In this document: positions 51,493-59,890 of the stretch, one piece after another
Numbering within the stretch: the stretch's first letter is position 1
Layout: each line of letters opens with the position of its first letter
Origin: a bacterium UBP2_UBA2255
GTDB taxonomy: Bacteria; Edwardsbacteria; AC1; EtOH8
Length of the DNA stretch: 64,000 nucleotides
Direction of reading: 5' to 3'
NCBI GenBank assembly: GCA_002347565.1
Contig: DDXR01000075.1
Location: 18,579-82,578 of the forward strand
Notes under the pieces: model-generated
Told to the model about the DNA's origin: nothing
Database searches by the model: none
The model's input: only the letters and a program-made list of their open reading frames with translations
Made by a program: the position numbers and the translations under genes

Positions 51493-52489
51493 CCACATCG
51501 TGATCGCCGCCGCCGCCACCGCGCTGCTGCTGCTGCTGGCGCTGGCCCCGGCTTTCGTCACCCCCGGCGTGCCCCAGGGCTGGCAGCCCAGGGTCGTCAC
51601 CGTGCCGCGCGGCGCCGGCGGCGCCAGGATCGCCGCACTGCTGGCGGCCGCGGGCGTGATCGACCGTCCGCGCTACTTCAGGGCAGTCTCTTCGCTGCGG
51701 GGGGCGAACTCGCGGCTCAAGGCGGGGCGCTACCGTTTCGCCTACCCCCTGTCGGCCTGGGAAGCGGTGGGCCAGCTGGCCAGCGGCGCGGTGGTCTACA
51801 ACTCGGTGACCGTGCCCGAGGGGTTCGTGATGGCCCGGATCGCCGGCGTGCTCCAGGCGGCGGTCGGGGTCGACAGCGCGTCGTTCATGTCGGTCTGCGC
51901 CGACTCGGCCTTCCTGGCGTCGGCGGGCGTGCCGGCCTCCAGCGCCGAGGGCTACCTCTTCCCCTCCACCTATGAGATCGAATGGGCCACCCCGGCCGAC
52001 CGCGTCGCGAAACTGATGCTCGGCCACTGCCTGGAGCTGTTCACACCCGAGTGGCGGTCCCGGATGGAAGCGGACGGACGGAGTCTGCACCAGGTCATCA
52101 CCATGGCCTCGCTGGTCGAGGCCGAGGCCCAGGTCGATTCCGAGCGGGTGCTGGTGGCCTCGGTGTTCTACAACCGGCTGCGCCTGCGGCGGCCGCTGGA
52201 ATCGTGCGCCAGCATCGAGTACATCCTGCCCCGGCGCAAGAAGACCCGGCTGACCTACAATGACCTCAAACGGCCATCGCCCTACAACACCTACCTCAAC
52301 CGCGGCCTGCCGCCCGGGCCGGTGTGCAGCCCGGGCAAGAGATCGCTCCAGGCGGCGGTTTTCCCGGCGAAATCTGACTACCTCTACTTCGTGTCCCGCG
52401 GCGACGGCGGGCACGTGTTCAGCAGGACGCTGGAGGAGCACATCAGGGCCAAGAACATGATCATCAGGATGCGAAACCGCCAGGAGTGA
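51476..52489 (+). CDS. mltG: Endolytic murein transglycosylase MltG
   Basis: A 337-residue inner-membrane enzyme that cuts nascent glycan strands and limits their length. One N-terminal membrane helix (residues 7-30) is followed by a LysM-like subdomain (VVTVPRGAGGARIAALL) and the YceG core with AEGYLFPSTYEI, catalytic Glu in ITMASLVEAEAQ, and the NRGLPPGPVCSPG block. The stop codon lies inside a repeat (52476-52498). Confidence 0.94.
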   Translation: MRIATSHIVIAAAATALLLLLALAPAFVTPGVPQGWQPRVVTVPRGAGGARIAALLAAAGVIDRPRYFRAVSSLRGANSRLKAGRYRFAYPLSAWEAVGQLASGAVVYNSVTVPEGFVMARIAGVLQAAVGVDSASFMSVCADSAFLASAGVPASSAEGYLFPSTYEIEWATPADRVAKLMLGHCLELFTPEWRSRMEADGRSLHQVITMASLVEAEAQVDSERVLVASVFYNRLRLRRPLESCASIEYILPRRKKTRLTYNDLKRPSPYNTYLNRGLPPGPVCSPGKRSLQAAVFPAKSDYLYFVSRGDGGHVFSRTLEEHIRAKNMIIRMRNRQE

Positions 52490-52498
52490 TCCCCGGCG
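52476..52498. repeat. Hairpin repeat, family 3, copy 1
   Basis: ACCGCCAGGAGTGATCCCCG and GCG. Left arm and loop match copies 2 and 3; the right arm is less complete. It contains the mltG stop codon and is followed by ATCTTGC as the others are by CTTGCG. Confidence 0.6.
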
Positions 52499-52578
52499 AA
52501 TATCTTGCACGCCTCGCTCCGTTAGCCGCGGCGCTGGTGTCGACCTCACCCACTTCGAACTTGCTCAGCGCATGCCTG

Positions 52579-52610
52579 CCCCTCCCCAGATTAGTCTGGA
52601 GAGGGGTTTT
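52579..52610 (+). terminator. Terminator of the mltG unit
   Basis: CCCCTC-CCAGA pairs with TCTGG-GAGGGG (52579-52590 with 52595-52606, one mismatch), loop TTAG, ending in TTTT. Confidence 0.85.
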
Positions 52611-52643
52611 CGCGTAGTAATCTGCCAAGCGATCCGTGGCTCA

Positions 52644-52687
52644 TGCCCCAGCCCCTCTCCGAATGCGTTCGGAGAGGGGCTGGGGCA
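52644..52687. repeat. 20-bp perfect inverted repeat
   Basis: TGCCCCAGCCCCTCTCCGAA (52644-52663) and its exact reverse complement (52668-52687) around TGCG. It shares the CCCCTC/GAGGGG arms with the terminator 40 bases upstream, and may be a dispersed repeat unit. Confidence 0.8.
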
Positions 52688-52745
52688 GGTCCAGTACCGT
52701 CATCACCGCACGGCATCCTGCCGCTAGTGTCAGGCCGATATCAAC

Positions 52746-52772
52746 GACCGCCAGGAGTGATTCCTGGCGGTC
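52746..52772. repeat. Hairpin repeat, family 3, copy 2
   Basis: GACCGCCAGGA (52746-52756), loop GTGAT, TCCTGGCGGTC (52762-52772), then TTGCG. A perfect 11-bp stem that could terminate the TPR gene transcript. Confidence 0.8.
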
Positions 52773-52816
52773 TTGCGATTCGAACGGCGTTTCATCGGCC
52801 AGCAGGGCGCTTACCG

Positions 52817-53983
52817 CTACGGCAGTGCGGCGAGACGTTTGCGCACCGGCCCGGGGTCCAGTTCCAGCCGCTGCGCCATCTCCAGGCATTCGGACAGCGC
52901 GCCGCGCGCCTCGTCCGCCCTGCCCAGCGAAGCCAGGCAGTCGGCCCTGCCCTGCAGGCCGTTGTACAGCTGCCAGTCCAGGCAGTGCTCCCGCGCCAGC
53001 GCCACCCCCTTGTCGATCAGTTCCAGCCCGCCCGCGCCGTCGCCCTGCTGCGCCGCGATCTGTCCCATCAGCGAATAGCTTTCGGCGATGAACTCCCGGA
53101 AGCCGTTGGCCTCGGCGATCCGCACCAGCTCCCGCAGGTCGGCGACGGCCTCGTCCAGCCGCCCCAGCCGCTGCAGGGTCTCGGCCCGCTTGCCGTAGAT
53201 CACCGCCCAGCGCTGCGGGTCCTTCAGGGCGTGCTCCAGCGCGATGGCCCGCCCCAGCTCGATGTCGCGCAGCCCCTCCGCCGGATTGCCGCTTTCGTTC
53301 TCGATGTTCGCCATGTTCAGCCAGCAGGACGACAGCCCGTTGTAGTCATGGATCGCCTGGCGGATCCGCAGCGACTCCGTCAGGCTGATCCGGGCGCCGG
53401 CCGCGTCGCCCAGCGACCACTGCACCTGGCTCATCGAAGCCAGCACGTGCGCGATGCGGAAGCGGTCGTTGAACTCGCGGAACAACGCCAGCACCCGCCG
53501 GTAGTGCTCCAGCGCCCGGGCGCAGGCGCCCTTGATGTTGGCGATGTTGGCCAGGTTGTGCTCCACCAGCGCGGCGGACAGCCGGTCGCCCATCCCGTCA
53601 TACAGCGCGCGGGCCTCGGTGAAGGCCGCCGCGCCCTCCTCGAACTGGCAGCGCCGCAGGTGGATGTTGCCCTTGGCGTTGAGGGCCTGGGCCAGGTGGC
53701 GCGGGTAGCGCTGCGCCTCCGGCTGCGAGCGCACCACGGCCGCCAGCTCCAGCCCGCGGTCAAGTTTGCCGGTCTGGTAACAGAGGTGGCTCTTCTTGGC
53801 CAGGCACTGCAGCACCAGCTCCCGGTCGCCGGCCCGCGCGGCCAGGGCCTGCGCCCGCTCGGCCTCGGCCATCGCATCGTCGAACCGCGACAGCAGCTGC
53901 AGCACCTGCCCGCGGTCGTAGCGGACCTCGGCCAAGTCGGCCAGCGAGGGCAGCCAGTCGTTCGCGTACTTACCGGAGCGCAT
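52817..53983 (-). CDS. TPR-repeat protein
   Basis: A 388-residue cytosolic protein built of about nine tetratricopeptide repeats (RFDDAMAEAERAQALAARAG, ALVEHNLANIANIKGACARA, WLNMANIENESGNPAEGL, YSLMGQIAAQQGDGAGGLEL). It has no signal peptide, enzyme domain or DNA-binding motif. Such arrays bind partner proteins. It could be the detached C-terminal part of a TPR regulator, but the upstream sequence shows no remaining N-terminal domain. Copies 2 and 3 of repeat family 3 flank it. Confidence 0.75.
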   Translation of the reverse strand: MRSGKYANDWLPSLADLAEVRYDRGQVLQLLSRFDDAMAEAERAQALAARAGDRELVLQCLAKKSHLCYQTGKLDRGLELAAVVRSQPEAQRYPRHLAQALNAKGNIHLRRCQFEEGAAAFTEARALYDGMGDRLSAALVEHNLANIANIKGACARALEHYRRVLALFREFNDRFRIAHVLASMSQVQWSLGDAAGARISLTESLRIRQAIHDYNGLSSCWLNMANIENESGNPAEGLRDIELGRAIALEHALKDPQRWAVIYGKRAETLQRLGRLDEAVADLRELVRIAEANGFREFIAESYSLMGQIAAQQGDGAGGLELIDKGVALAREHCLDWQLYNGLQGRADCLASLGRADEARGALSECLEMAQRLELDPGPVRKRLAALP

Positions 53984-54050
53984 TATCGATAGAGCATGCT
54001 CATGACAGGATGATAGGGCATACCGCCGCGCAAGTCAAGCCGAATGAAAA

Positions 54051-54075
54051 ACCGCCGGGAGTGATCCATGGCGGT
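54051..54075. repeat. Hairpin repeat, family 3, copy 3
   Basis: ACCGCCGGGAGTGATCCATG then GCGGT, followed by TCCTCTTGCG. Same orientation as copies 1 and 2. Confidence 0.75.
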
Positions 54076-54104
54076 TCCTCTTGCGTTTGGGCGAGTGGCT
54101 AGCA

Positions 54105-54428
54105 TCAAAAACTGGCATCGACAGCCAATAGCTTCTGCGCAATCGGCCGCAGTCTGTCACGTATCGCTCGTGTCGCATCGCACTTCTCTGCATGTCCGTA
54201 AATGCCTATCTCACTATCCATCAAATATTCGATGAGATCGTTCTCGGCTCCGTTGCTGGTAAGTATCCGATAGATCTGGGCGATATAGCTATCGTATTCA
54301 TCCTTCGGTCCCCAACCACTGACACCGATAGGGTCCCAGTCATCGTACAGAACACGTCGAATGGCATCCTGAATTTCAGCCGCCCTTTTTGTGCGTATGT
54401 TTTTCCTTATTATTGTGTTTACCATCAT
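54105..54428 (-). CDS. Small low-GC protein of unknown function
   Basis: A 107-residue protein. It contains IRRVLYDDWDPIGVSG, then DEYDSYIAQIYRILTSNGAE, a pattern (VLxxxWDPIG + DEYDSYxxxxYxLL) I recall from a small widespread family often found near toxins or TPR genes; no function is assigned here. Its base composition is clearly lower in G+C than neighbours, and codon use differs, which suggests recent transfer. Two adjacent ATGs (54428, 54425) can start it. No ribosome site is evident. Confidence 0.65.
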   Translation of the reverse strand: MMVNTIIRKNIRTKRAAEIQDAIRRVLYDDWDPIGVSGWGPKDEYDSYIAQIYRILTSNGAENDLIEYLMDSEIGIYGHAEKCDATRAIRDRLRPIAQKLLAVDASF

Positions 54429-54521
54429 ACGTCATTTCTCGCTTGCCTTCACCCACGATGGCCGTGTGCCCCTGCACTTTTCATCAATAACATCGGGCAC
54501 CTCACTTGTATGCCCGTGGGC

Positions 54522-55394
54522 CTACCCTAACCCCAGTTCCCTCAAATCCCCTTCTTTCCTCCGCCACTTCTCCCTCACCTTCACCCACAGCTCCAGGTAC
54601 ACCGGCCGTTCCAGCAGCGTCTCGATGTCCTTCCGCGCCATGGTGCCGATGGCCTTGAGCTTGCGGCCCTGCGCGCCGATCACCATCGCCTTCTGCGAGG
54701 GCTTCTCCACCCAGATGGTGGCGCGGATCACGTCCTTGCGGCCCTCCTGCTCCTTGAAGTCGTCGATCACCACCGCGGTGGAGTACGGCACCTCGGCCCC
54801 GAACGACATGAAGATCTTCTCGCGGATGATCTCGGCCACGAAGAACTGCTCGGGCTGGTCGGTCAGGGTCTCCGGGTCGTAGAACGGCATGCCCTGCGGC
54901 AGGTGCGCCACGATGCCTCGGCGCAGGTCCTCGACCCCGAACTTGGTCAGCGCCGAGATCGGGTAGATCTCGTCGCAGCCGGTGGCCTGGTGCACTTTGG
55001 CGATCGACGCCAGCAGGGCCTCCTTGATCACCAGGTCGATCTTGTTGATGACGATGATGGTCCGCTTCTTGCGGTAGGTCGTGAAGAAGGCCTGGTCCTC
55101 GGGCTTGAGGCCGTCCACCGCGTCCAGCAGGAACAGCAGCAGGTCCGCTTCCCTGATGCTGGTCTCGGCGATGGCCAGCAGCTTCTCCTGCATCCCGTAC
55201 TTGGGCGCCAGCAGGCCGGGCGTGTCCAGGAACACGATCTGGTGGCCCGGGCCGTTGTCGACGCCCAACACCCGCTGGCGCGTGGTCTGGGGCCGGGGGC
55301 TGACGATCGACAGCTTGGTCCCCAGCATGGCGTTGAGCAGGGTCGACTTGCCGACATTGGGCTTGCCGGCGATGGCTACGTACCCGACGTTCAC
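54522..55394 (-). CDS. era: GTPase Era
   Basis: A 290-residue Ras-like GTPase with a C-terminal KH domain, which binds 16S rRNA in 30S maturation. G1 AGKPNVGKSTL (residues 9-19), G3 FLDTPGLL, G4 INKIDLV; the KH domain has VIGAQGRKLKAIGTMARKDI. The start is GTG at 55394; no clear ribosome site. Length is normal. Confidence 0.96.
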   Translation of the reverse strand: MNVGYVAIAGKPNVGKSTLLNAMLGTKLSIVSPRPQTTRQRVLGVDNGPGHQIVFLDTPGLLAPKYGMQEKLLAIAETSIREADLLLFLLDAVDGLKPEDQAFFTTYRKKRTIIVINKIDLVIKEALLASIAKVHQATGCDEIYPISALTKFGVEDLRRGIVAHLPQGMPFYDPETLTDQPEQFFVAEIIREKIFMSFGAEVPYSTAVVIDDFKEQEGRKDVIRATIWVEKPSQKAMVIGAQGRKLKAIGTMARKDIETLLERPVYLELWVKVREKWRRKEGDLRELGLG

Positions 55395-55410
55395 CGCGGA
55401 CCACGCCCCT

Positions 55411-55476
55411 CGTCATCCCCGCGAAAGCGGGGATCCAAGTTCTGGGAATGGATTCCCGCCTGCGCGGGAATGACAC
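55411..55476. repeat. Family-1 repeat pair upstream of era
   Basis: CGTCATCCCCGCGAAAGCGG (55411-55430, then GGATCC) followed by an inverted unit GGATTCCCGCCTGCGCGGGA with ATGACAC (about 55450-55476). Both are palindromic and head toward each other. Confidence 0.85.
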
Positions 55477-55496
55477 CGCTGGGGATCATCTGATGG

Positions 55497-56003
55497 TCAA
55501 TCCTTCTTGGGGACGACCTTCTCGTAGGAGGGCTCGCCGGTCTCCACGTCGGTGCCGAACAGCTTGATGGAGTCCGGCTTGGAGTCGCCCGGGGCAAAGA
55601 TGTACATCTTGTCGAAGTACGACGGCCGGCCGTCGATCAGCATCTCGGCGCGGGCCGCGCCGTCCTTGAGGTAGACCCTGATCAGCCGGTCCTTGAACGG
55701 CTTGAGGGTCATCCGGAACCGGCCGGCGCCGTCGGGCTTGATGTTGAAGCCGTAGACCTTGGTGCGCTCGATGAAGTTCATGCCCTCGGTGGTCTTGCCG
55801 CTGGGGTCCTTGGCCCACATGATCCAGTTGGCCCTGACCGGCTCCTTGGGGTCGAGGGCGCCGTCGGCGCCGACGACTGCCTGGTAGTACAGCTTGTTGG
55901 CGTTCTTGGTGCGCTCGATCACGAACAGCGGCTGGGTGGTCTGGGCTAAGGCGGCCGCGACTAGGGCGAACGCCGCCACAGCGAGGATCAACGGTCTGCG
56001 CAT
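55497..56003 (-). CDS. Exported DUF4833-family protein
   Basis: A 168-residue exported protein. Signal peptide 1-20 (RRPLILAVAAFALVAAALAQ). The domain QTTQPLFVIERTKNANKLYY, NWIMWAKDPSGK, LNFIERTKVYGFNI-like GMNFIERTKVYGFNIK is the DUF4833 family known mainly from Bacteroidota. Function unknown; the predicted location is periplasmic or extracellular. ATG 56003 follows AAGGAG at 8 bases. Confidence 0.85.
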   Translation of the reverse strand: MRRPLILAVAAFALVAAALAQTTQPLFVIERTKNANKLYYQAVVGADGALDPKEPVRANWIMWAKDPSGKTTEGMNFIERTKVYGFNIKPDGAGRFRMTLKPFKDRLIRVYLKDGAARAEMLIDGRPSYFDKMYIFAPGDSKPDSIKLFGTDVETGEPSYEKVVPKKD

Positions 56004-56030
56004 CGGTGGTACTCCTTGCATCATGCTTGG

Positions 56031-56158
56031 GTGTCATTCCCGCGCAGGCGGGAATCCATTTTCAGTTGACGGAAGCCATCCGGTGTCTGTGTCCCCTGCG
56101 TGGTCCCGTTGATCCCTGCTGGAGTTTACCCCATGCGGGGACATGGGGCAGGGATGAC
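56031..56158. repeat. Composite family-1 repeat
   Basis: Starts GTGTCATTCCCGCGCAGGCG then GGAATCC (56031-56057) and ends with the arm GATCCCTGCTGGAGTTTACC through GGGGCAGGGATGAC (56111-56158). It begins GTCATT and ends ATGAC, so the element as a whole has short inverted ends. Confidence 0.75.
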
Positions 56159-56175
56159 GGTCCGGCGAAGGTTCA

Positions 56176-56883
56176 TCATCCCGACGCCAGCTGCTTGGCC
56201 GCCATGGTCAGGTCGGTCAGCACCTTCTGGTACGCCATCCAGTCCGGCAGCCCCTTCTGCACCCGGCAGACGATGGCGTTGTCGTCGATCACGGTGTCGG
56301 GCTGCGCCCGGTAGGAGTCCAGCAGGGCCTTGCGCACCTCGGGCCGCTTCACCAGGTACTTGACCTTCATCTGGTCGTCGCCCTTGACGAACACCGCCTT
56401 GTCGAACGCCTCGTCGCCGGCCTCGATCCGCTGGCCGGAGGGCGCGCCGAAGCTGCGGCGGAAGAAGTTGTTCGAGGTCGCCTTCAGCCCCAGCCCCAGC
56501 GGCCCGGGGAACGAGACGGTGAACACCGTGTAGGTCTTCTTGTCGCTGCGCTGGGTGCGGATGTCGACGGCGAAGCCGTTGTACTTGCCGGTGACGGCCG
56601 GTGGCGCCAGGCTCTTCAGCATCCGCGTCAGGGCGCCGTCCCGGTCCAGCTGCCGCAGCCGCTGTTGGGTGCGCTGGGGATCGCCGCTGCGGATGGCGAG
56701 GGCGTCCAGCGAGGGCCGGCCCGGGGCCTGCTCGCTGTACTGCAGGCCCAGCTTGCTCGCCACGTCCCGGAGCTTTTTTCGCTCGGCCTGGCCGCGCCGG
56801 TAGCCCAGGTAGAGCGACAGCGGCAGCACCACCAGGAAGATGACCAGCGGCAGGATGTTGTGGAGGTCGATCGAGAAGTTCAT
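56176..56883 (-). CDS. Membrane-anchored protein of unknown function
   Basis: A 235-residue protein with one N-terminal membrane helix (about 9-28, ILPLVIFLVVLPLSLYLGY) and a soluble domain behind a short basic linker (RRGQAERKK). The domain contains YNGFAVDIRTQRSDKKTYTV and FPGPLGLGLKATSNNFF. It resembles the small membrane-plus-DUF3137-like proteins, but the match is weak. It lies between two repeat-containing gaps and downstream of rmuC on the same strand. Confidence 0.6.
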   Translation of the reverse strand: MNFSIDLHNILPLVIFLVVLPLSLYLGYRRGQAERKKLRDVASKLGLQYSEQAPGRPSLDALAIRSGDPQRTQQRLRQLDRDGALTRMLKSLAPPAVTGKYNGFAVDIRTQRSDKKTYTVFTVSFPGPLGLGLKATSNNFFRRSFGAPSGQRIEAGDEAFDKAVFVKGDDQMKVKYLVKRPEVRKALLDSYRAQPDTVIDDNAIVCRVQKGLPDWMAYQKVLTDLTMAAKQLASG

Positions 56884-56914
56884 GCGGGCGTTTCCTCAAC
56901 GACTGTACGTGGTC

Positions 56915-56998
56915 GTGTCATTCCCGCGAACGCGGGAATCCAGGATGTACTGATGCCAGCCGGAGTTCACCCCATCGCAGGATGGGGCTGGCATGACA
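56915..56998. repeat. Composite family-1 repeat, short form
   Basis: GTGTCATTCCCGCGAACGCG with GGAATCC (about 56915-56941), then GATGCCAGCCGGAGTTCACC through GGGCTGGCATGAC (56951-56998). Same part order as 56031-56158 with a shorter middle. Confidence 0.8.
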
Positions 56999-57027
56999 AC
57001 CGGGCGGGGTTCCCGGTCTTTCGGCGA

Positions 57028-58149
57028 TCATTCGACCAGCTTCGCCGGCTCGCCCTGCTCCAGCTGCCGTCCGGCGGCGTTCTCCAGCTTGTCCTCGAAC
57101 CGCACCAGCCGCTTCTCGGCCTCGTCGAACTTCTTGGCGGCGTTGCCGATGTGCCCGCCCAGCTTGTCGAAGTCGTCGCGGAACCGGCCCAGGTCGCCCC
57201 GCAGCTGGGCCAGGGAGTCGATGATCTCCTGGGCCCGCTCCTCCACCCGCATCCCCCGCAGCCCCAGGATGATCGCCTGGAGGTAGGCGTAGAACGAGTT
57301 GGGAGAGACCGGGATCACGTGCTGCTCGATGGCGTAGGCCGAGATCGACTTGTCCTCGCCGAAGTTCTCGTCCTTGATGATGGTCTCGTAGTAGACGTTC
57401 TCGGCCGGGATGTACATCAGGGCGAAGTCGAACGTGCCCTGGTCCGGCAGGATGTACTTCCTGGCGATGGCGTCGACGTGCTTCTTGACGTCGCGGGAGA
57501 ACTCCTTGCGCCACTTCCTGCGGTCGTCGTCGCCCTGGGTCTCGACCATCTTGCGGAAGTTCTCCAGCGGGAACTTGGCGTCGACGCAGACCATCCGGTG
57601 GGACAGCTTGACCACCGCGTCCACGGTCTCCCCGCTCTTGAACGGGTACTGCAGCTCGAAGTGGTGCGGCGGCAGGATCTGGGCCAGCAAGTCGCCCAGG
57701 AAGTACTCGCCCAGCCCGCCGCGGATCTTGGGGGCCCGCAGGATGTCCTGCAGGGACGAGATGTCCTTGCCGATCTCCTGGATGTGTTCGGCGGTCTTGC
57801 CCAGCGTGCCCAGCTGCTTCTGGACGTCGCTGATGACGCGGGCCGCGTTGTCCAGCCGCTCGCCGGTCGAGCGCGAGCTGGCGTCCAGCCGTTGAGCGAC
57901 GGACTCCATCGTCTTGGCGAGCCGTGCGTCGACCTCAGACAGCCGGGCATCGAGCATCTGACGCTGGCTGTCCATCGACCCGCGCGTGCTCTCCAGCCAC
58001 TGGGTCACCAGCTTGACGGCCTGGTCGTCCTGCTGGGACGCGGCCAGCGCCTCGATCTGCTTCTTGGTGGCGCGCTGCAGCAGGAACAGGCCCAGCCCGG
58101 TGACCAGGATCAGTGCTCCGATCAGGATGTAGATCAACATGGAATGCAA
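57028..58149 (-). CDS. rmuC: DNA recombination protein RmuC
   Basis: A 373-residue protein with an N-terminal membrane helix (residues 4-25), a coiled coil to about 125, and the RmuC nuclease-like domain: RGGLGEYFLGDLLAQILPP, VCVDAKFPLENFRKMVE, FALMYIPAENVYYE, and VIPVSPNSFYAYLQAI. RmuC limits inversions at short repeats, probably acting on stalled DNA. Start at M1 or M4. The core PD-(D/E)xK-like residues (D in DAKFP) are present. Confidence 0.94.
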   Translation of the reverse strand: MHSMLIYILIGALILVTGLGLFLLQRATKKQIEALAASQQDDQAVKLVTQWLESTRGSMDSQRQMLDARLSEVDARLAKTMESVAQRLDASSRSTGERLDNAARVISDVQKQLGTLGKTAEHIQEIGKDISSLQDILRAPKIRGGLGEYFLGDLLAQILPPHHFELQYPFKSGETVDAVVKLSHRMVCVDAKFPLENFRKMVETQGDDDRRKWRKEFSRDVKKHVDAIARKYILPDQGTFDFALMYIPAENVYYETIIKDENFGEDKSISAYAIEQHVIPVSPNSFYAYLQAIILGLRGMRVEERAQEIIDSLAQLRGDLGRFRDDFDKLGGHIGNAAKKFDEAEKRLVRFEDKLENAAGRQLEQGEPAKLVE

Positions 58150-58300
58150 GCCGCAGTAGTTGTTATCCGCTTCACCTCGTCCGGAGACGATGGCGTCACC
58201 CTGAGATGCCTTTCGGGCCTAGCAAGGTAGTGGGTTATCCCTCAAATCGCAAGGCATGGGGTTTTGTCGGGATGACTGACGCCATTGACCGCATCGGTTG

Positions 58301-59095
58301 TCAGCATGCGTCCCCCGCGGCGCAGGCCTTGATCTTGTCGAGCTGCCGGGCGGCCGCCTGGTAGCCCACCTCCACCAGGCCCATCGCCAGCTTCAGGTCC
58401 CAGTTGGGGATCTCGCCGGTGTCGATCCGCAGCAGCAGGTCCAGCTCCTGGTCGTAGAGCTCCAGCATCTTGTCGTTGGCCAGGCTCATCGAGCGCAGGC
58501 CGATCTCGAACAGGTTCTTGGGCTCGTAGCGCCCGGTGTCGAACACCACGCCGATGCTGACGTCGGGCCGGAAGTGGCGCAGGGCCTCCACCGGCAGCGG
58601 CGCCTTGATGCCGCCGTCGGACAGCATCCACTCCCCCATCCGCACCGGGCCGAACACCACCGGCACTGAGCACGAGGCCCGCACCGCCGGCGCCACCAGG
58701 TCGTCCGGGCCCTGGGGGAAGATCACCTCGCCGCCGGACAGCAGGTCCACCGCCACCACCGAGAACGGCAGCTTCAGCTCGGAGAAGCGGCGGCCCTTGC
58801 CGATCAGCTCGTCCACCATGTGCTCGATGGGCTCGGAGGAGACCAGCCCCTTGCTGGACAGCACCCGGGTGGGCGCCACCAGCCGGTTCCAGGAGATGGT
58901 GGCCGCGATCTGCTCCATCCGGTCGGCCCGGATGCCCGAGGCGTAGAAGGCGCCGATCAGCGCGCCGCCCGAGGTGCCGGCCAGGCAGTCGACCTCGATG
59001 CCCTGCTGCTCGATCAGCTTCAGCACGCCGATGTGCGCCAGGCAGTAGCCCACGCCGCCGGAGAGGGCCAGGCCGATCTTCCGCTTGCCGGCCAT
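58301..59095 (-). CDS. Patatin-like phospholipase, copy A
   Basis: A 264-residue cytosolic patatin. Oxyanion loop GLALSGGVGYCLAHIGVLK, nucleophile elbow GTSGG (Ser about residue 42), and the catalytic Asp in SDGGIKAPLP form the Ser-Asp dyad. It hydrolyses lipid acyl esters. It has no signal peptide; related soluble patatins act at the inner face of the membrane. It is a close paralogue of the next gene, separated by 3 bases. Confidence 0.92.
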   Translation of the reverse strand: MAGKRKIGLALSGGVGYCLAHIGVLKLIEQQGIEVDCLAGTSGGALIGAFYASGIRADRMEQIAATISWNRLVAPTRVLSSKGLVSSEPIEHMVDELIGKGRRFSELKLPFSVVAVDLLSGGEVIFPQGPDDLVAPAVRASCSVPVVFGPVRMGEWMLSDGGIKAPLPVEALRHFRPDVSIGVVFDTGRYEPKNLFEIGLRSMSLANDKMLELYDQELDLLLRIDTGEIPNWDLKLAMGLVEVGYQAAARQLDKIKACAAGDAC

Positions 59096-59098
59096 GCG

Positions 59099-59890
59099 TC
59101 AGCGGCCCAGCAGGCCGTCGAGCAATTGCTTGTTGCGGGCCAGCGCGTCCTCGGCCGCCATCCGGCCGACCTTGATCAGGTCGGCCGCCGCCTGCAGGTC
59201 CCAGCGGCTGGCCTGGCCGACGTTGCAGTCGACCAGGACGTCGGCCGCCCGGCGCGACTCCGCCAGCCGGTCGTAGTTGGCGATGGACAGGGTGCGCAGC
59301 GTCACCTCGAAGATGTTGCCGGGCACGGTGCGGGGCCGCTGGAAGGCCACCGCGATCACCGCGTCCATCCCCCGCTCCTTGAGCTCGGCCACCGGCAGCT
59401 GCACCAGCATGCCGCCGTCGACCAGCAGCTTGTCCTGGTGCTTCACCGGCGAGAAGATCATCGGCAGGCTGCACGAGGCCCGCACCGGCAGGGCCACGGT
59501 CTGGGACGGGTCGTCGCCGTAGATCACCTTCTGCTCCGAGATCAGGTCCACCGCCGTCACGCGCAGCGGGATGCTCATGTCGGCGAAGCGCCGGTCCTTG
59601 CCCAGCAGGCTTTCCACCAGCTCCTCGATCGGCTGGGACGACGCCAGCCCCTTGAAGATGATCCCCATCCCCATCAGCTTGGTCCACTTGATGGACTTGG
59701 CGATGGACTCCAGCCGGTCGTGCTTGATGCCCGAGGCGTAGAGGGCGCCGATCAGCGCCCCGCCCGAGGTGCCGGCGATCATGTCGGGCCTGATGTCCGC
59801 CGCCTCCAGCGCCTGGAACACGCCGATGTGCGCCATGCAGTACCCCACGCCGCCCGACAGCGCCAGCCCGATCTTCTTCCTGTCCGCCAT
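59099..59890 (-). CDS. Patatin-like phospholipase, copy B
   Basis: A 263-residue paralogue of copy A: LALSGGVGYCMAHIGVFQAL, GTSGG, and DGGMLVQLP. Both share INW/ISW, ASSQPIEELV/VSSEPIEHMV and end segments. The start is ATG 59890. This tandem pair follows ruvB (convergently placed downstream in transcription) and precedes rmuC. A duplication followed by divergence is inferred. Confidence 0.92.
   Translation of the reverse strand: MADRKKIGLALSGGVGYCMAHIGVFQALEAADIRPDMIAGTSGGALIGALYASGIKHDRLESIAKSIKWTKLMGMGIIFKGLASSQPIEELVESLLGKDRRFADMSIPLRVTAVDLISEQKVIYGDDPSQTVALPVRASCSLPMIFSPVKHQDKLLVDGGMLVQLPVAELKERGMDAVIAVAFQRPRTVPGNIFEVTLRTLSIANYDRLAESRRAADVLVDCNVGQASRWDLQAAADLIKVGRMAAEDALARNKQLLDGLLGR

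Larger units (their letters stand above)
52490..52816. other. Gene-free region with terminator and stacked inverted repeats
   Basis: 327 bases between convergent mltG and the TPR gene. It holds a rho-independent terminator (52579-52610), a 20-bp perfect inverted repeat (52644-52687) and a second family-3 hairpin (52746-52772). No reading frame with support is present. Confidence 0.7.
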
